A DNA stretch of 64,000 nucleotides from Streptococcus sanguinis. GTDB taxonomy: Bacteria > Bacillota > Bacilli > Lactobacillales > Streptococcaceae. Of this stretch, positions 43,454 through 54,175 are shown in pieces. A program made the translations under genes and the position numbers. How positions within the stretch are numbered: the stretch's first letter is position 1; each line of letters starts with the position of its first letter. The notes under the pieces were generated by a model, which did not search any database, had not been told where the DNA came from, and was given only the letters and a program-made list of their open reading frames with translations. The DNA lies in assembly GCA_013378335.1 (NCBI GenBank), contig CP040556.1, positions 1,612,001 to 1,676,000 of the forward strand. The letters are read 5' to 3'.

Positions 43454-44482
43454 ATGAATACCGCTGATTTTGATTTTGACTTGCCCGAAGAGCTGATTGC
43501 ACAGACGCCTTTGGAGAAAAGGGATGCTTCCCGCTTGCTTGTGGTTGATAAAGAAACGGGGATCTTCTCCGACCAGCACTTTGACCAGATTATTGATCAG
43601 CTCCAGCCCGGCGATGCCCTAGTTATGAATAATACCCGTGTCCTGCCTGCCCGCCTTTATGGTATCAAACCTGAGACAGGAGGCCATGTCGAGCTGCTAC
43701 TGCTTAAAAATACTCAGGGAGATGACTGGGAAGTGCTAGCTAAGCCAGCCAAGCGCCTCAGAGTAGGTGCTCAAATTTCCTTTGGAGATGGCCGCTTAAC
43801 TGCTACTGTGGTAGATGAGCTTGACCATGGTGGTCGAATCGTGCGCTTTGACTACGAAGGGATTTTCCTAGAGGTCTTGGAAAGTTTGGGAGAAATGCCG
43901 CTTCCGCCTTATATTCACGAAAAACTGGCAGACCGCGAACGCTACCAGACTGTCTATGCTAAAGAAAACGGCTCTGCCGCTGCGCCAACTGCTGGACTTC
44001 ATTTTACAGAAGAGCTATTGGAGCAGATTGCTGCCAAGGGAGTCAAGCTGGTCTACCTCACTCTTCATGTCGGACTGGGAACTTTCCGACCGGTTTCTGT
44101 GGACAGCTTAGATGATCACGAGATGCACTCCGAATTTTACAGTCTGTCCGAAGAAGCTGCCCAGACACTCCGTCAGGTCAAGGCTAAGGGCGGCCGTGTT
44201 ATTGCAGTCGGTACCACATCTATCCGAACTCTGGAGACAATTGGCAATAAATTTCAGGGGAAGATTCAGGCTGACTCTGGCTGGACCAATATTTTTATCA
44301 AGCCAGGATACGATTGGAAGGTCGTTGATGCTTTTTCAACCAACTTCCACCTGCCCAAGTCAACTCTGGTCATGTTAGTCTCTGCCTTTGCCGGACGTTC
44401 CTTAACGCTTGAAGCTTATGAGCATGCCATTACTGAGCGCTATCGCTTCTTCAGCTTTGGTGATGCTATGTTTATCAAATAA
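43454..44482 (+). CDS. queA: S-adenosylmethionine:tRNA ribosyltransferase-isomerase
   Basis: The 342-residue enzyme adds the epoxycyclopentanediol group of queuosine to tRNA. It has [14 protein letters not shown] at the start, [10 protein letters not shown], and the [10 protein letters not shown] and VGLGTFRPV motifs. ATAAGGAG precedes ATG 43454. Followed by arcR after 16 bases. Confidence 0.97.
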   Translation: MNTADFDFDLPEELIAQTPLEKRDASRLLVVDKETGIFSDQHFDQIIDQLQPGDALVMNNTRVLPARLYGIKPETGGHVELLLLKNTQGDDWEVLAKPAKRLRVGAQISFGDGRLTATVVDELDHGGRIVRFDYEGIFLEVLESLGEMPLPPYIHEKLADRERYQTVYAKENGSAAAPTAGLHFTEELLEQIAAKGVKLVYLTLHVGLGTFRPVSVDSLDDHEMHSEFYSLSEEAAQTLRQVKAKGGRVIAVGTTSIRTLETIGNKFQGKIQADSGWTNIFIKPGYDWKVVDAFSTNFHLPKSTLVMLVSAFAGRSLTLEAYEHAITERYRFFSFGDAMFIK

Positions 44483-44498
44483 CTATAGGTGAAAATTT

Positions 44499-44969
44499 AT
44501 GAATAAAATTGAAAGCAGACACCGTCTCATCCGCTCCTTAATCATGGAGAAAAAAATCCATACCCAGCAAGAACTTCAGGAGCATCTGGAAGCAAACGGC
44601 GTCATTGTAACCCAGTCCACTCTTTCACGAGATATGAAAGCACTCAATCTGGTCAAGGTCAGTGAGAACGATACTTCCTACTATATCATCAATAGCATCG
44701 CACCATCCCGTTGGGAAAAACGCCTTCGTTTCTATATGGAGGATGCTTTGGTCATGCTGCGGCCAGTTAAAAACCAAGTCGTCATGAAAACCCTGCCTGG
44801 TCTGGCCCAGTCTTTCGGTGCAATCTTAGACGCTCTAGAGCTGCCACAGATTGTAGCTACTGTCTGCGGTGATGACGTCTGTCTGATTATCTGCGAGGAT
44901 AACCAAGGTGCCCTTGACTGCTTTGAGAAGCTCAAAGAATTCACCCCACCATTTTTCTTTAGTAAATAA
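44499..44969 (+). CDS. arcR: ArgR/AhrC-family arginine regulator (ArcR)
   Basis: The 156-residue protein has an N-terminal winged helix ([16 protein letters not shown] ... [15 protein letters not shown], cited in part) and a C-terminal oligomerisation/arginine-binding domain ([15 protein letters not shown]). It is placed next to queA and convergent with arcT, as arcR is in S. gordonii. It is a candidate for control of both arcABCDT and argCJBD. Confidence 0.88.
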   Translation: MNKIESRHRLIRSLIMEKKIHTQQELQEHLEANGVIVTQSTLSRDMKALNLVKVSENDTSYYIINSIAPSRWEKRLRFYMEDALVMLRPVKNQVVMKTLPGLAQSFGAILDALELPQIVATVCGDDVCLIICEDNQGALDCFEKLKEFTPPFFFSK

Positions 44970-44997
44970 AAGCTGAGACGAAATTGCCTCAGCTTTT
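44968..44997. terminator. Terminator of queA-arcR
   Basis: AAAGCTGAG and CTCAGCTTT pair with a short loop, followed by Ts. A-rich on the left, so it may serve both directions. Confidence 0.8.
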
Positions 44998-45108
44998 TCT
45001 ATTTACGATTTTTGCCTCAATGAAACCCATTAGGAAATCAGCAAGCCATACTTGACCAGAGCAAGGCAGCACAAATATGATTTGAAGATGGTTTTAAAAA
45101 GTCAGCAT

Positions 45109-46446
45109 TTAAGGTGTTGTAGCCAAACGGTAAATGGCTTCTGCGTAAATATCCATGGCCCGATACAGATCAGCTAGGCGGAATCGTTCATTGACCTGAT
45201 GCTCTGTCTGATCAGCCCCCGGAAAGAGAGCGCCGAAGGCAACACAGTTAGGCATAGTACGAGCAAAGGTCGCTCCGCCAGAAGACATAGCTGGACTGTC
45301 GTCTCCTGTTTTCTCCTGATAAATTTCCATCAGGGTGCTGACCAACTCGCTGTCCAAAGGTACGTAGAGCGGAGCCAAGTAGTCAAACTCCTGATAGGTC
45401 AGCTCGTATTGACTGGCTATCTCTGCCAGCTTTTCAACTAGCTTGTCCTTGTCTGCCAAAACCGGAATTCGCATGTCAATCCGAATCTCAGAGCGGTCAG
45501 AGCTTAAAGTCAGACCAGCAACATTAAAGGAAAGAAAGCCCGACGGTTCGTCAGACACAGGCCCAAAGAGATGGCTGCCTGTTGCATCTTCACCAACCGC
45601 CTGAGCCAGAAAGGCGAGAGCCGGATGCGAATCCAAGGGCTGCAAGACCTTGGCTAGGCGAATAATGGCGTTGATTCCTTGGGCGGCATCCTTGGCGTGC
45701 TTGGGCAAGCCGATAACCGTTACTGCTTCTGCCGTTCGCTCATATTCATAGCCTAAATCTTCCAAGCCAGCAACGACTGACTCTAGTAGGCTGCCTGAAT
45801 AGGAAGCCTTGGCAGGAACGACATTAAAAGCTTGCCCAGCTTCGAGCTCTAAAGTATCAGAGCCCGGCCCTTCCAGCTTGAGCTGCAGAAGCCCCTTCTC
45901 AGCATAGGTCAAAGGGAAGGAAGAGTCCGGCGCAAAGCCAAGCGTAGCCTGCTCTTCTAGTTGGTTATACCTACCCATACAGCGCCAAAGCGTCTCCTCA
46001 TCTGTACCAAAAATAAAACGAACTCGCTTTTTAAATTCCACTCCGCTATCCAGCAATGCTTTTGCAGCATAAAGAGCGGCCATAGAAGGTCCCTTATCGT
46101 CCTGAACCCCACGGCCGAAAATCCAGCCATCCTTGACAGTAGCTTCAAAGGGCGGCGTCTGCCAGTCCGACTCATCACCTGATGGAACAACATCCAAATG
46201 ACAGAGAACGGCCAGGAGCTGAGCTCCATGACCGATTTCTGCATATCCGTAATAACCTTTAGGGTCAAGGTAGGTTGTAAAACCTAGCCCTTGACAGATT
46301 TCTAAAGTTTTTTCTAGGACATCTTGGATAGCTTGTCCAAAAGGTGTTCCATTTTGACCTTCATTTAGTACTGAAGGATAAGAAACGATTGTTTTCAAAG
46401 ATTCAAGAAAATCTTCTTTAACTTCTTCCGTTATAAAATTTTTCAT
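45109..46446 (-). CDS. arcT: ArcT, M20-family dipeptidase-like protein
   Basis: The 445-residue protein has M20 zinc peptidase motifs (CHLDVVPSGD, GRGVQDDKGP, GTDEETLW, with acid residues in place). In oral streptococci the last gene of the arc operon, arcT, encodes this kind of protein, presumed to release arginine from peptides. It lies 21 bases after arcD. Confidence 0.88.
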   Translation of the reverse strand: MKNFITEEVKEDFLESLKTIVSYPSVLNEGQNGTPFGQAIQDVLEKTLEICQGLGFTTYLDPKGYYGYAEIGHGAQLLAVLCHLDVVPSGDESDWQTPPFEATVKDGWIFGRGVQDDKGPSMAALYAAKALLDSGVEFKKRVRFIFGTDEETLWRCMGRYNQLEEQATLGFAPDSSFPLTYAEKGLLQLKLEGPGSDTLELEAGQAFNVVPAKASYSGSLLESVVAGLEDLGYEYERTAEAVTVIGLPKHAKDAAQGINAIIRLAKVLQPLDSHPALAFLAQAVGEDATGSHLFGPVSDEPSGFLSFNVAGLTLSSDRSEIRIDMRIPVLADKDKLVEKLAEIASQYELTYQEFDYLAPLYVPLDSELVSTLMEIYQEKTGDDSPAMSSGGATFARTMPNCVAFGALFPGADQTEHQVNERFRLADLYRAMDIYAEAIYRLATTP

Positions 46447-46467
46447 GGAATCACCTCAGCTTCTAGC

Positions 46468-47979
46468 TTATAGGAACGGTAAGAAAGTTCCTAGGAGTAA
46501 GAGACCAATACTGATAGCAATGATAGCTACGATCAGCTTGCCGATAAATTTCCACCAAGTACCGATATTGATACGTCCGAGTGCCAAAGCTCCCATCACA
46601 ATACCAGAAGTTGGTGCAACCAGATTCAGCACACCTGAAGCAGACTGATAAGCTGTGATGATCAAGCTAGCCTTGACATTGACAAATTCTCCCATCGGAG
46701 CCATGATTCCCATAGTTGCACTGGCTAGACCAGATGATGATGGGATAAGGAAGGACATTGGCAGGTAGAAAATGTAAGTCAAGACGATAAATACTTGTGA
46801 TGATAGACCGCTGAGTCCTTGTTTACCCCAATTGAGGATAGTGTCTGTAATCATACCATCATTCATGATAACTTGGATACCACGGGCGATTGCTACGATT
46901 AGGGCTACGCTAAGCAGATCAGCTGCACCGTTCATAAAGGCAGAGATAATCTTGTCTTCTTTCAGACCATACACAACACCAATCAGGATTCCCATGAAGG
47001 CAAAGAGCATCGCTCCTTCTGGGAAGTACCAAGTACCAAGTGCGGAAGTAGATGAACCAACAATCTTACCAAGAACTGGAAGACCAGTCAGCCAAGTATT
47101 GAAGTCCTTAAAGATAGTAATACCGAGATCTGTCCAAGGAATGAAACTCAATACCATAAGGACAAATGTCAAAATGAACAATACTAAAATAATTCTTTGC
47201 TTTTTGCTCAGTGTTGACTCAACAGATGAAGAAGTTTCAACGTTGAAGTGTTTTAAGTCTTCTTCGCGAGTACTGTAAACCAGTGACTTGGTCGGATCCT
47301 TTTGAATCTTATCCGCATAGCGATAAACAAACCAAGTACTGAGAGCTGTCAGGACAAACAAGAAGATAAGACGAAGGACAATCCCCTCACCAGTTCCGAC
47401 ACCAGCAGTTGCTGAAGCGATACCTGTTGCAAATGGATTTAGCGTAGAAGCCAAACATCCGATTTGCGAACCAAGCAGGATAATAGCCACCCCAGTCAGG
47501 CTGTCAAAACCAACCGCCATCATCACCGGCACCAAAAGCGGATAGAAGGCCATGGTTTCCTCACCCATACCATAGGTAGTACCACCAAGAGCAAAGAGAG
47601 GCATCAAGACCACAATCAGCATCTTTTCGCGACCCTTGTACTTCTTAACGATAGAGGCAATTCCCACATCCAAAGCGCCAGTTTCATTTACAACACCAAG
47701 GAAACCACCAACCATGAGAATGAAGAAGGCAACATCAATCGCTGCACTTGTCTCCTTGATCAAGGAGCCTTCCTCAGGATGCGTGCCTAGCATAGCACGA
47801 ATCGGTGCCATCAGGACATCCCAAATTCCTTGTGGATTTTGCGCTTGTTTTTGATACACACCATCTATAAAAGCCCCAGCCGGGATAATCCAAGTCAGCA
47901 CTGCCATAATGGCAATGATTATCAACAATACGGTGTAAGATGAAGGCATCTTAAACCCTTTTTTTGTTTTTTCACTCAT
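46468..47979 (-). CDS. arcD: Arginine/ornithine antiporter ArcD (YfcC family)
   Basis: The 503-residue permease of the YfcC/C4-dicarboxylate-like family has about twelve helices. Located between arcC and arcT, it is expected to exchange arginine for ornithine. The ATG 47979 has AGGAGG. It has its own promoter with a cre-like site in addition to readthrough from arcC. Confidence 0.92.
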   Translation of the reverse strand: MSEKTKKGFKMPSSYTVLLIIIAIMAVLTWIIPAGAFIDGVYQKQAQNPQGIWDVLMAPIRAMLGTHPEEGSLIKETSAAIDVAFFILMVGGFLGVVNETGALDVGIASIVKKYKGREKMLIVVLMPLFALGGTTYGMGEETMAFYPLLVPVMMAVGFDSLTGVAIILLGSQIGCLASTLNPFATGIASATAGVGTGEGIVLRLIFLFVLTALSTWFVYRYADKIQKDPTKSLVYSTREEDLKHFNVETSSSVESTLSKKQRIILVLFILTFVLMVLSFIPWTDLGITIFKDFNTWLTGLPVLGKIVGSSTSALGTWYFPEGAMLFAFMGILIGVVYGLKEDKIISAFMNGAADLLSVALIVAIARGIQVIMNDGMITDTILNWGKQGLSGLSSQVFIVLTYIFYLPMSFLIPSSSGLASATMGIMAPMGEFVNVKASLIITAYQSASGVLNLVAPTSGIVMGALALGRINIGTWWKFIGKLIVAIIAISIGLLLLGTFLPFL

Positions 47980-48044
47980 TTGTTTTTCCTCCTAAAAATT
48001 TTTTAACGAGGTTACGAACCTGCATTTCCCTGCATGAGTAAACA

Positions 48045-48075
48045 AGAAAACGCTTACTTTGTTTATATTTTACCA
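48045..48075 (-). promoter_or_regulatory. Internal arcD promoter with cre-like site
   Basis: On the complement, extended -10 TGGTAAAAT (48067-48075) is followed by AGTAAGCGTTTTCT (48045-48058), 12 of 14 to the cre consensus, placed at about +2 to +15. CcpA bound there would block elongation from this promoter and from readthrough. Confidence 0.6.
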
Positions 48076-48184
48076 TATTAACATCCAAAAAACCAGTGTT
48101 TTTGAAAATTATAAATGATTTTCAAGAAAAGATTTCCATCAGCAATAGAGATTACTTGCTATCGCTTTTCAGCTAGTTCTATTC

Positions 48185-49132
48185 CTAGCCTTTTTCAATA
48201 ATTGTGCCGCTCTCAGACTCAATCAGAGCACCCAGATTTTCCAGAGATGTGATAACAGCTTTGCCTTCTGGACGGCCATTGACAAAGGCGATAGCTGCTT
48301 CTACTTTTGGAAGCATGCTGCCTGGTGCAAATTGCTCTTGCTTGATGTATTCTTCCAACTGAGCAACATTCACATGTTCCAGTTTTGCTTGGTCTGGTTT
48401 ATTGTAGTTGACAAAGACATAGTCCACGCCAGTCAAGACGATGAAGAGGTCTGCATCAACCAACTCTGCCAAGCGCTGAGAAGCAAAGTCCTTGTCAATA
48501 ACGGCTTCAACACCAGTAAGATGACCATTGTCTTCCTTGACGACAGGAATTCCGCCGCCACCCGCAGCTACTACTACTTGACCTTGATTCAAAAGGGTAC
48601 GAATGGTTTCAATTTCCTTGATATCCACTGGTTTTGGTGAAGCAACAACCTTACGCCAACCGCGGCCAGCATCCTCTTTGAAAGTCGCTCCGCTCTTTTC
48701 AGCTTCCGCTTTTGCTTCTTCTTCTGAGTAGAATGGACCGATTGGCTTGCTGAGGTTGACAAAGGCTGGATCGTTCTTATCCACCACTACTTGCGTCACA
48801 ACAGAAGCGACATTCTTTTCAATACCTTCATCCAAGAGAGCATTTTGCAGAGCATTTTGCAGCCAGAAGCCAATGCTGCCTTCTGTCATAGCCACAAGAG
48901 AGTCTAGTGGGAAGGCAGGATTCTTTTCAGAATCTGCAGCCAAGTGTTGCAGCAGCAAGTTTCCTACTTGCGGACCATTCCCATGGGTGATAATAAGGTC
49001 ATCCCCGTTTTTAATCAATTTCACCAAGTGTTTAGCAGTTTCCACCAAGGCTTCCTGCTGTGCTTTCGCTGATGGGTCAGATGAAAGGATGGCGTTTCCT
49101 CCCAAGGCTACAACGATTTTACGATTTGCCAT
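48185..49132 (-). CDS. arcC: Carbamate kinase
   Basis: The 315-residue kinase makes ATP from carbamoyl phosphate. It has VALGGNAI at residues 8-15, [12 protein letters not shown], and the AAGGGGIPV loop. Third enzyme of the deiminase route. ATG 49132 with AAAGGAG. Confidence 0.97.
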   Translation of the reverse strand: MANRKIVVALGGNAILSSDPSAKAQQEALVETAKHLVKLIKNGDDLIITHGNGPQVGNLLLQHLAADSEKNPAFPLDSLVAMTEGSIGFWLQNALQNALLDEGIEKNVASVVTQVVVDKNDPAFVNLSKPIGPFYSEEEAKAEAEKSGATFKEDAGRGWRKVVASPKPVDIKEIETIRTLLNQGQVVVAAGGGGIPVVKEDNGHLTGVEAVIDKDFASQRLAELVDADLFIVLTGVDYVFVNYNKPDQAKLEHVNVAQLEEYIKQEQFAPGSMLPKVEAAIAFVNGRPEGKAVITSLENLGALIESESGTIIEKG

Positions 49133-49232
49133 TTAATTCTCCTTTAATGCACTCCAAAGAATGCGCTTCCAATTTATTTTAGTAGATTTTCAAATTTTCA
49201 ATAAGGAAATAAGCATTCCTTATCATATAAAA

Positions 49233-49266
49233 GAGGGCCGGACTAAAGCTATTAGTCGCAGCCCTC
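49233..49266 (-). terminator. Hairpin between arcB and arcC
   Basis: GAGGGC/GCCCTC and GACTAA/TTAGTC arms form a two-part stem followed on the complement by TTTTAT. Probably partial terminator or stabilising element producing less arcC mRNA than arcAB. Confidence 0.6.
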
Positions 49267-49298
49267 ATAGCTGTTGGTAGACGGTTTCTTATGTAAGA

Positions 49299-50315
49299 TT
49301 ATACTTTTGGAATGTAGAGGTTTCCAAGAGTTGCAGCCATAACCGCTTTGATAGTGTGCATACGGTTTTCTGCTTGGTCGAAATGACGAGCATATTTGCT
49401 GCGGAAGACTTCGTCTGTTACTTCCATTTCTTCTACGCCGAATTTTTCAGCGACATCTTTACCGTAAACAGTATTTGTATCGTGGAATGCAGGTAAGCAG
49501 TGCAGGAAGATAAGATCTTCATTGTCAGCTTTCTTAACCAGTTCCATGTTAACTTGGTAAGGTTTGAGGAGGGCAACGCGTTCTGCAAACTTGTCTTCTT
49601 CACCCATAGATACCCAAACGTCTGTGTAAAGAACATCAGCGCCTTTAACTGCTTCGTCAGCATCTTCTGTAATCAGTACACGAGCGCCGCTTTCTTTAGC
49701 AAAGCCTTCTGCTAATTCAACGATTTCTTTTTCTGGGAAGAGTTCTTTTGGTGAGAAGATGTGAACGTTGACGCCAAGGATAGCCCCTGTTACCAGCAAG
49801 CTGTTGGCAACGTTGTTACGTCCATCACCACAGTATACCAATGTCAAGCCTTCCAGACGGCCAAAGTTTTCTTGAACTGTCAAGTAGTCAGCCAACATTT
49901 GAGTTGGGTGCCATTCGTCAGTCAAACCATTCCATACTGGAACACCTGAGAATTCTGCCAATTCTTCTACCATGCGTTGGCTAAAGCCGCGGAATTCAAT
50001 CCCGTCAAACATACGGCCCAAAACTTTAGCAGTATCTTCTGTAGATTCTTTCTTGCCAAGCTGGATATCGTTAGCACCAAGGTATTCTGGATGTGCTCCC
50101 AGGTCGATAGCTGCTGTTGTAAAAGCTGCACGAGTACGAGTAGATGTTTTTTCAAACAAGAGAGCGATATTCTTACCAGCAAGATAGTGGTGTTGAATAT
50201 TGCGTTTTTTCAAATCTTTCAAGTGAGCTGAAAGACCGATAAGGTATTCTAACTCAGCACGGCTAAAGTCTTTTTCTGCTAAGAAGCTACGTCCTTGGAA
50301 TACTGAATGTGTCAT
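49299..50315 (-). CDS. arcB: Ornithine carbamoyltransferase, catabolic
   Basis: The 338-residue enzyme splits citrulline to ornithine and carbamoyl phosphate. It has the carbamoyl phosphate loop STRTRAAF at 57-64 and the ornithine motif [10 protein letters not shown]. Second gene of arcABCDT. Confidence 0.97.
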   Translation of the reverse strand: MTHSVFQGRSFLAEKDFSRAELEYLIGLSAHLKDLKKRNIQHHYLAGKNIALLFEKTSTRTRAAFTTAAIDLGAHPEYLGANDIQLGKKESTEDTAKVLGRMFDGIEFRGFSQRMVEELAEFSGVPVWNGLTDEWHPTQMLADYLTVQENFGRLEGLTLVYCGDGRNNVANSLLVTGAILGVNVHIFSPKELFPEKEIVELAEGFAKESGARVLITEDADEAVKGADVLYTDVWVSMGEEDKFAERVALLKPYQVNMELVKKADNEDLIFLHCLPAFHDTNTVYGKDVAEKFGVEEMEVTDEVFRSKYARHFDQAENRMHTIKAVMAATLGNLYIPKV

Positions 50316-50365
50316 TCTATTATTTCCTCTTTCTATTCTTTATGTATTTGTTAGCACTTGTATGC

Positions 50366-51595
50366 TTAAATTTCTTCACGTTCAAACGGCATAGACATGC
50401 AGCGTGGTCCACCACGACCGCGAACCAATTCACTTCCGCGGATCTTAATCAAACGCAAGCCGTATTCTTCCAAAATCTTGTTAGTAACGGTGTTACGATC
50501 ATACACCACTACCACACCAGGTGCAATAGTCAAGGTGTTAGAACCATCGTTCCACTGCTCACGCGCAGCAGCTACGATATTGCCACCACCACAGCGAATC
50601 AGGTGAACTTTTTCCACACCAAGGTTTTCTGCCAAGATTTCTGCTAAATCACCTTTTTCTTCAACAATCTTAAGTTTGTCATCAACATAAGTTACGGAGT
50701 AAACGCGAAGATCGCCTTCGATTTCTGGGTGAATCGTGAACTTGTCATAGTCAACCATAGTGAAGACAGTGTCCAAGTGCATGAACTTACGGTTGTTGGC
50801 AAATTCAAAAGCCAAAACTTTCTTGAAGCCAACATTTTTCTTGAAGATATTGACCAAGAGTTTTTCGATAGAAGCTGCGTCTGTACGTTGTGAAATCCCA
50901 ACTGCCAGCACATCTTTTGAAAGAACCAACTCGTCCCCACCTTCGATACGTGTATCTTCTTCACGGTTGTAAACAAGTTCAACATTTCCACCGTATACTG
51001 GGTGATGTTTGAAGATGTATTTACCATAAAGAGTTTCACGATTACGAGTGTCTGCATACATGTGGTTGAGCGATACAGCATTACCAATTGTAGCAAATGG
51101 GTCACGTGTGAAGTAAAGGTTTGGCATTGGATCAATAGCGAATGGATAATCAGATTCCACCAAGTCCGTCAAGCCTTTTGCTTCTTCAGGAATTTCTGGC
51201 AATTCAACTTTTTGAACCCCTGCCATCGTTTTTTCAACCAACTCACGGTTATCTTTGATACCACGGAGCAGTTCGCGAATAGCCTTCTTGGTTTCACGGC
51301 CACGAATATTGGCTTCTTCCAGATATTCTTCGATGAATTGCTCGCGGATTTCTGGAGAAGTCAGTGACTCAGCAGCCAGCTGCTCAAGATAGAGCACCTC
51401 AACTCCTTCATTGCGAAGCGCTTGAGCAAAGTTGTCATGTTCTTTTTGTGCATCTTCCAAGAAAGGAATATCATCAAAGAGAAGACGTTCCAAATAGTCT
51501 GGCTGCAAGTTTTCCAACTCCTTGCCAGGACGGTGCAACATAACTTTTTTCAGTTTTCCAATTTCTGAGAAAACACGAATTGGATGTGTAGACAT
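50366..51595 (-). CDS. arcA: Arginine deiminase
   Basis: The 409-residue enzyme hydrolyses arginine to citrulline and ammonia. It has [10 protein letters not shown], the His-containing [10 protein letters not shown] and the catalytic Cys in [11 protein letters not shown]. First gene of the cluster, with AAAGGAGG at ATG 51595. Supplies alkali and ATP, a key trait of S. gordonii and S. sanguinis. Confidence 0.98.
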   Translation of the reverse strand: MSTHPIRVFSEIGKLKKVMLHRPGKELENLQPDYLERLLFDDIPFLEDAQKEHDNFAQALRNEGVEVLYLEQLAAESLTSPEIREQFIEEYLEEANIRGRETKKAIRELLRGIKDNRELVEKTMAGVQKVELPEIPEEAKGLTDLVESDYPFAIDPMPNLYFTRDPFATIGNAVSLNHMYADTRNRETLYGKYIFKHHPVYGGNVELVYNREEDTRIEGGDELVLSKDVLAVGISQRTDAASIEKLLVNIFKKNVGFKKVLAFEFANNRKFMHLDTVFTMVDYDKFTIHPEIEGDLRVYSVTYVDDKLKIVEEKGDLAEILAENLGVEKVHLIRCGGGNIVAAAREQWNDGSNTLTIAPGVVVVYDRNTVTNKILEEYGLRLIKIRGSELVRGRGGPRCMSMPFEREEI

Positions 51596-51652
51596 CTACT
51601 ATCCTCCTTTTTCTTTGCGGTTTAGGTTTTTCTAAGCCCGTTTACATGTACT

Positions 51653-51681
51653 ATTCTAGCATTTAATGCTACCGCTTTCAA
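51653..51681 (-). promoter_or_regulatory. arcA promoter with overlapping cre
   Basis: On the complement, TTGAAA (51676-51681), 17 bases, TAGAAT (51653-51658, extended TGC). The cre TGAAAGCGGTAGCA (51667-51680) fits 13 of 14 positions and overlaps the -35. A second weaker cre-like site lies at 51753-51766, and ArgR-half-site-like TGAAT/ATGCA sequences at 51765-51779 and 51794-51800. Confidence 0.78.
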
Positions 51682-51884
51682 GAAAAAGCCTACATTGCAA
51701 ATGTCAAATCCTTTGCTTTTTTCTATTTCTATTTTTATAATATTCTTCTTTAAAGCGTTTTCTTTGAATATTTTATGCATTATATTATTTTTGTGAATAT
51801 TTATTTTTTAAAATAAAATCAGTACATGGTTAATATTAGAATATTTTGAATTTGTTTGACAAAAAAGAAGCCAATCAAAATAGA

Positions 51885-52571
51885 TTAGCTTCCAGCAAGG
51901 TATTTCATAAAATATTCTTTATCCATAAAAGTTAATTTTTTATGCTCGTATTCAATCTGACCTTCATCCAAGAGCTTTTTCAGAACTTGATTGACCGTTT
52001 CCCGAGTTGTGGCTCCTAGTTTTGCCAACTCTTTCATACTGATAGGAAAGGGCAGACTGTCTCCCTCCTTGCACAAATCCATGCAGAGCAGCGATAGAGA
52101 CTGGATAACACGCTCACTGGCACTGGCGGCCACGACATTGCGCAATCTCAATTCCTGAAATTCCAAGATTTGCGATAGCCGCTTGGTAATAAACAAAAGC
52201 TGATCCACACTCTTCTTAGAATAGTCTTCAAACAAATCAATAGGAATGGAGAAATATTCGACATTGGTGACAGCGCTGGCTGTGTAATGATAGCACTCAT
52301 CAAAAAACATACCTCCATAGGGGAAAACACTGTTTTTCTTGACATAATCCATATATGAAAATGTGTCCGTCGAATCATATTGCTCAATCCGCACATAGCC
52401 TTGAAACAAGAGGAAAAGACGTTCTCGTCGGTCTCCTGCAAAAAAGATAATTTGCCCTTTTGGAATCTTGCGATACTGAATCTCTACAGCCAATTTATCG
52501 AAAAGCTCCACTGGCAGATTGATAAAGGCAGGGTGCTGCCGGATATATTGATAATGCTCCTTGGTAATCAT
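51885..52571 (-). CDS. flp: Crp/Fnr-family regulator Flp
   Basis: The 228-residue protein has a cyclic-nucleotide-binding-like N-domain (PKGQIIFFAGDRRERLFLLFQGYV) and a C-terminal winged helix (ELAKLGATTRETVNQVLKKL). No Fnr-type N-terminal cysteine cluster. It sits upstream of arcA, the position of flp, the reported activator of the S. gordonii arc genes. Same strand, so readthrough into arcA is possible. Confidence 0.9.
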   Translation of the reverse strand: MITKEHYQYIRQHPAFINLPVELFDKLAVEIQYRKIPKGQIIFFAGDRRERLFLLFQGYVRIEQYDSTDTFSYMDYVKKNSVFPYGGMFFDECYHYTASAVTNVEYFSIPIDLFEDYSKKSVDQLLFITKRLSQILEFQELRLRNVVAASASERVIQSLSLLCMDLCKEGDSLPFPISMKELAKLGATTRETVNQVLKKLLDEGQIEYEHKKLTFMDKEYFMKYLAGS

Positions 52572-52618
52572 GATAACCCTTTTATTTGATACTTGATACC
52601 ATTATAGCATAAATCCGC

Positions 52619-53116
52619 TTACAAATAGAAAATGCTGACTATAAAAGTAAGAAATCCTAACAAAACAAAGAGGTGTGCCCATTTTCTATTCATGGAATTT
52701 CTGTCAGCTTGTACTTTTTTGGGCAAGTAATTGCCTACAATTATGATAACCAAAGCAACTAGCATAGTTGCTATTTTACGCACATCAAAACTCTCATTTA
52801 AGCCCCGATAAATAGTAGCTAGATATAGCGAAATAAAGGTAAAAGGAAATATCCATCGAATAAGGTGCTTAAAGGTTCTATTCAAGATATCTTTGGCAAT
52901 GGTTGTCCAATAAATCATAACTTCTAGTAGCATCATGACAATTGGAAAAGCAGATACTATTAGAAGCTTAGGTAAAAAGAAATCGCCTTTTCCAGATAAG
53001 TCAAAGTGAATAGCTAGGTTTTCTGGTAATTTTTGATAGACCCAGATAGCATATAAAACTGGCAAGAGCATGACGCCAAGTGCCCATCCTAATTCTTGTA
53101 AACTATTTTTTTTCAT
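52619..53116 (-). CDS. sdpI: SdpI/DUF1648-family membrane protein
   Basis: The 165-residue protein has five hydrophobic segments and the DUF1648 motif LPENLAIHFDLSGKGDFF. In Bacillus SdpI gives immunity to the SdpC toxin and works with SdpR. ATG 53116 with GGAGG overlaps the end of the ArsR-type gene by 14 bases. Confidence 0.82.
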   Translation of the reverse strand: MKKNSLQELGWALGVMLLPVLYAIWVYQKLPENLAIHFDLSGKGDFFLPKLLIVSAFPIVMMLLEVMIYWTTIAKDILNRTFKHLIRWIFPFTFISLYLATIYRGLNESFDVRKIATMLVALVIIIVGNYLPKKVQADRNSMNRKWAHLFVLLGFLTFIVSIFYL

Positions 53117-53384
53117 TTTCGTTTCCTCCTCCAAGAGATTGAAACCAGACAAGAATTTCTTCAAAAACAGTGACATCTAAGCTGTAATATATAAAGTTCT
53201 TCTGCTTTTCTTCTATGAGCAGACCGGCTTTCTTTAGCTGAGAGAGGTGGTAGGATACCGTCGCAGGAGTCAGCTCAAAAGCTTGAGCAATTTCCCCTGC
53301 TGACTTCGGACCATGCTTGAGCATTTCCAGGATTCCCCTCCGAACTGGGTCAGCTAGGGCTTTAAGCGTTTGACTGATCCCCAT
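53103..53384 (-). CDS. sdpR: SdpR-like ArsR-family autorepressor
   Basis: The 93-residue winged-helix protein (ALADPVRRGILEMLKHGPKS, ELTPATVSYHLSQLKKAGLL) lacks metal-binding cysteines and matches the SdpR type paired with SdpI. It overlaps yhfC by 23 bases and sdpI by 14, so the three are one operon. Confidence 0.87.
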   Translation of the reverse strand: MGISQTLKALADPVRRGILEMLKHGPKSAGEIAQAFELTPATVSYHLSQLKKAGLLIEEKQKNFIYYSLDVTVFEEILVWFQSLGGGNENEKK

Positions 53385-54150
53385 GATTGAACCTTTCTTT
53401 CAGGTAAACTTTCAAAATTTTCTTGGTCAGAAAGACTAGTGCCACTACTTCTACTAAGAGCAAAGCCTCAACAGCCAGTGGCGGAAGAAAGCCTACCTGA
53501 GCCAGAGCAGGCGCTAAGTCAATCAGGGCGTGAAGTCCCAGAGCAGCTATAAAATACACTGGAGCCTTCTCCTTGACCGCCTTCCAAACCCAGAAGGTCA
53601 GAAGGATTTGAATGAGAATAGCCAAAATCCGTTCAAAAGCCAAAAGATAGATGCTGCCAGCGTTCATGGAACGGACATTGTCAATAATTGCTTGAGGAAT
53701 TTGAGCCAACGTCTGAGCATTCCCCTGAGTTACTACTTGAGCTATAACCCAAAAGTTTAAGAGGCTGACAATACCAATAAACAGAGCCTCAATAGCACCA
53801 TGACCTAAGCCATAGGCCACAGCATCCCCAAAGGTCAGTGGACGCTTCTTTTGCAGCCAGTAAAAGATGACCCAGCGGGCTGTTTCTTCAAAAATAGCTG
53901 CCGCAGCAATAGCATAAAGAACATATAGCCAAGGATTTTCCGTCTGCAAAGCGATAGTTCCATCAGCCTGAGGCTGTAAAACGATACGATGCAAAATATT
54001 TTCTAGAACTTGACTCGATAAATAAAAACCAACCCCCCCTAAAAGAAAGACTAATAGAGAAATGTGCTTGGTCTTTTTAAAATAAACCAAAGGAACAAGG
54101 ACTGCCCCTAAAATCAGCAGCATAGCAATGATAATATGAATAGAAAGCAT
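53362..54150 (-). CDS. YhfC-family intramembrane metalloprotease-like protein
   Basis: The 262-residue multi-helix protein has an EETARW motif and GHGAIEAL resembling YhfC/CPBP-like glutamic or metallo-membrane proteases. ATG 54150 is chosen with CAGGAG. First gene of a probable yhfC-sdpR-sdpI operon behind a perfect consensus promoter. Confidence 0.8.
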   Translation of the reverse strand: MLSIHIIIAMLLILGAVLVPLVYFKKTKHISLLVFLLGGVGFYLSSQVLENILHRIVLQPQADGTIALQTENPWLYVLYAIAAAAIFEETARWVIFYWLQKKRPLTFGDAVAYGLGHGAIEALFIGIVSLLNFWVIAQVVTQGNAQTLAQIPQAIIDNVRSMNAGSIYLLAFERILAILIQILLTFWVWKAVKEKAPVYFIAALGLHALIDLAPALAQVGFLPPLAVEALLLVEVVALVFLTKKILKVYLKERFNHGDQSNA

Positions 54151-54175
54151 GAAATTTTCTCCTGAACTGTTTAGG

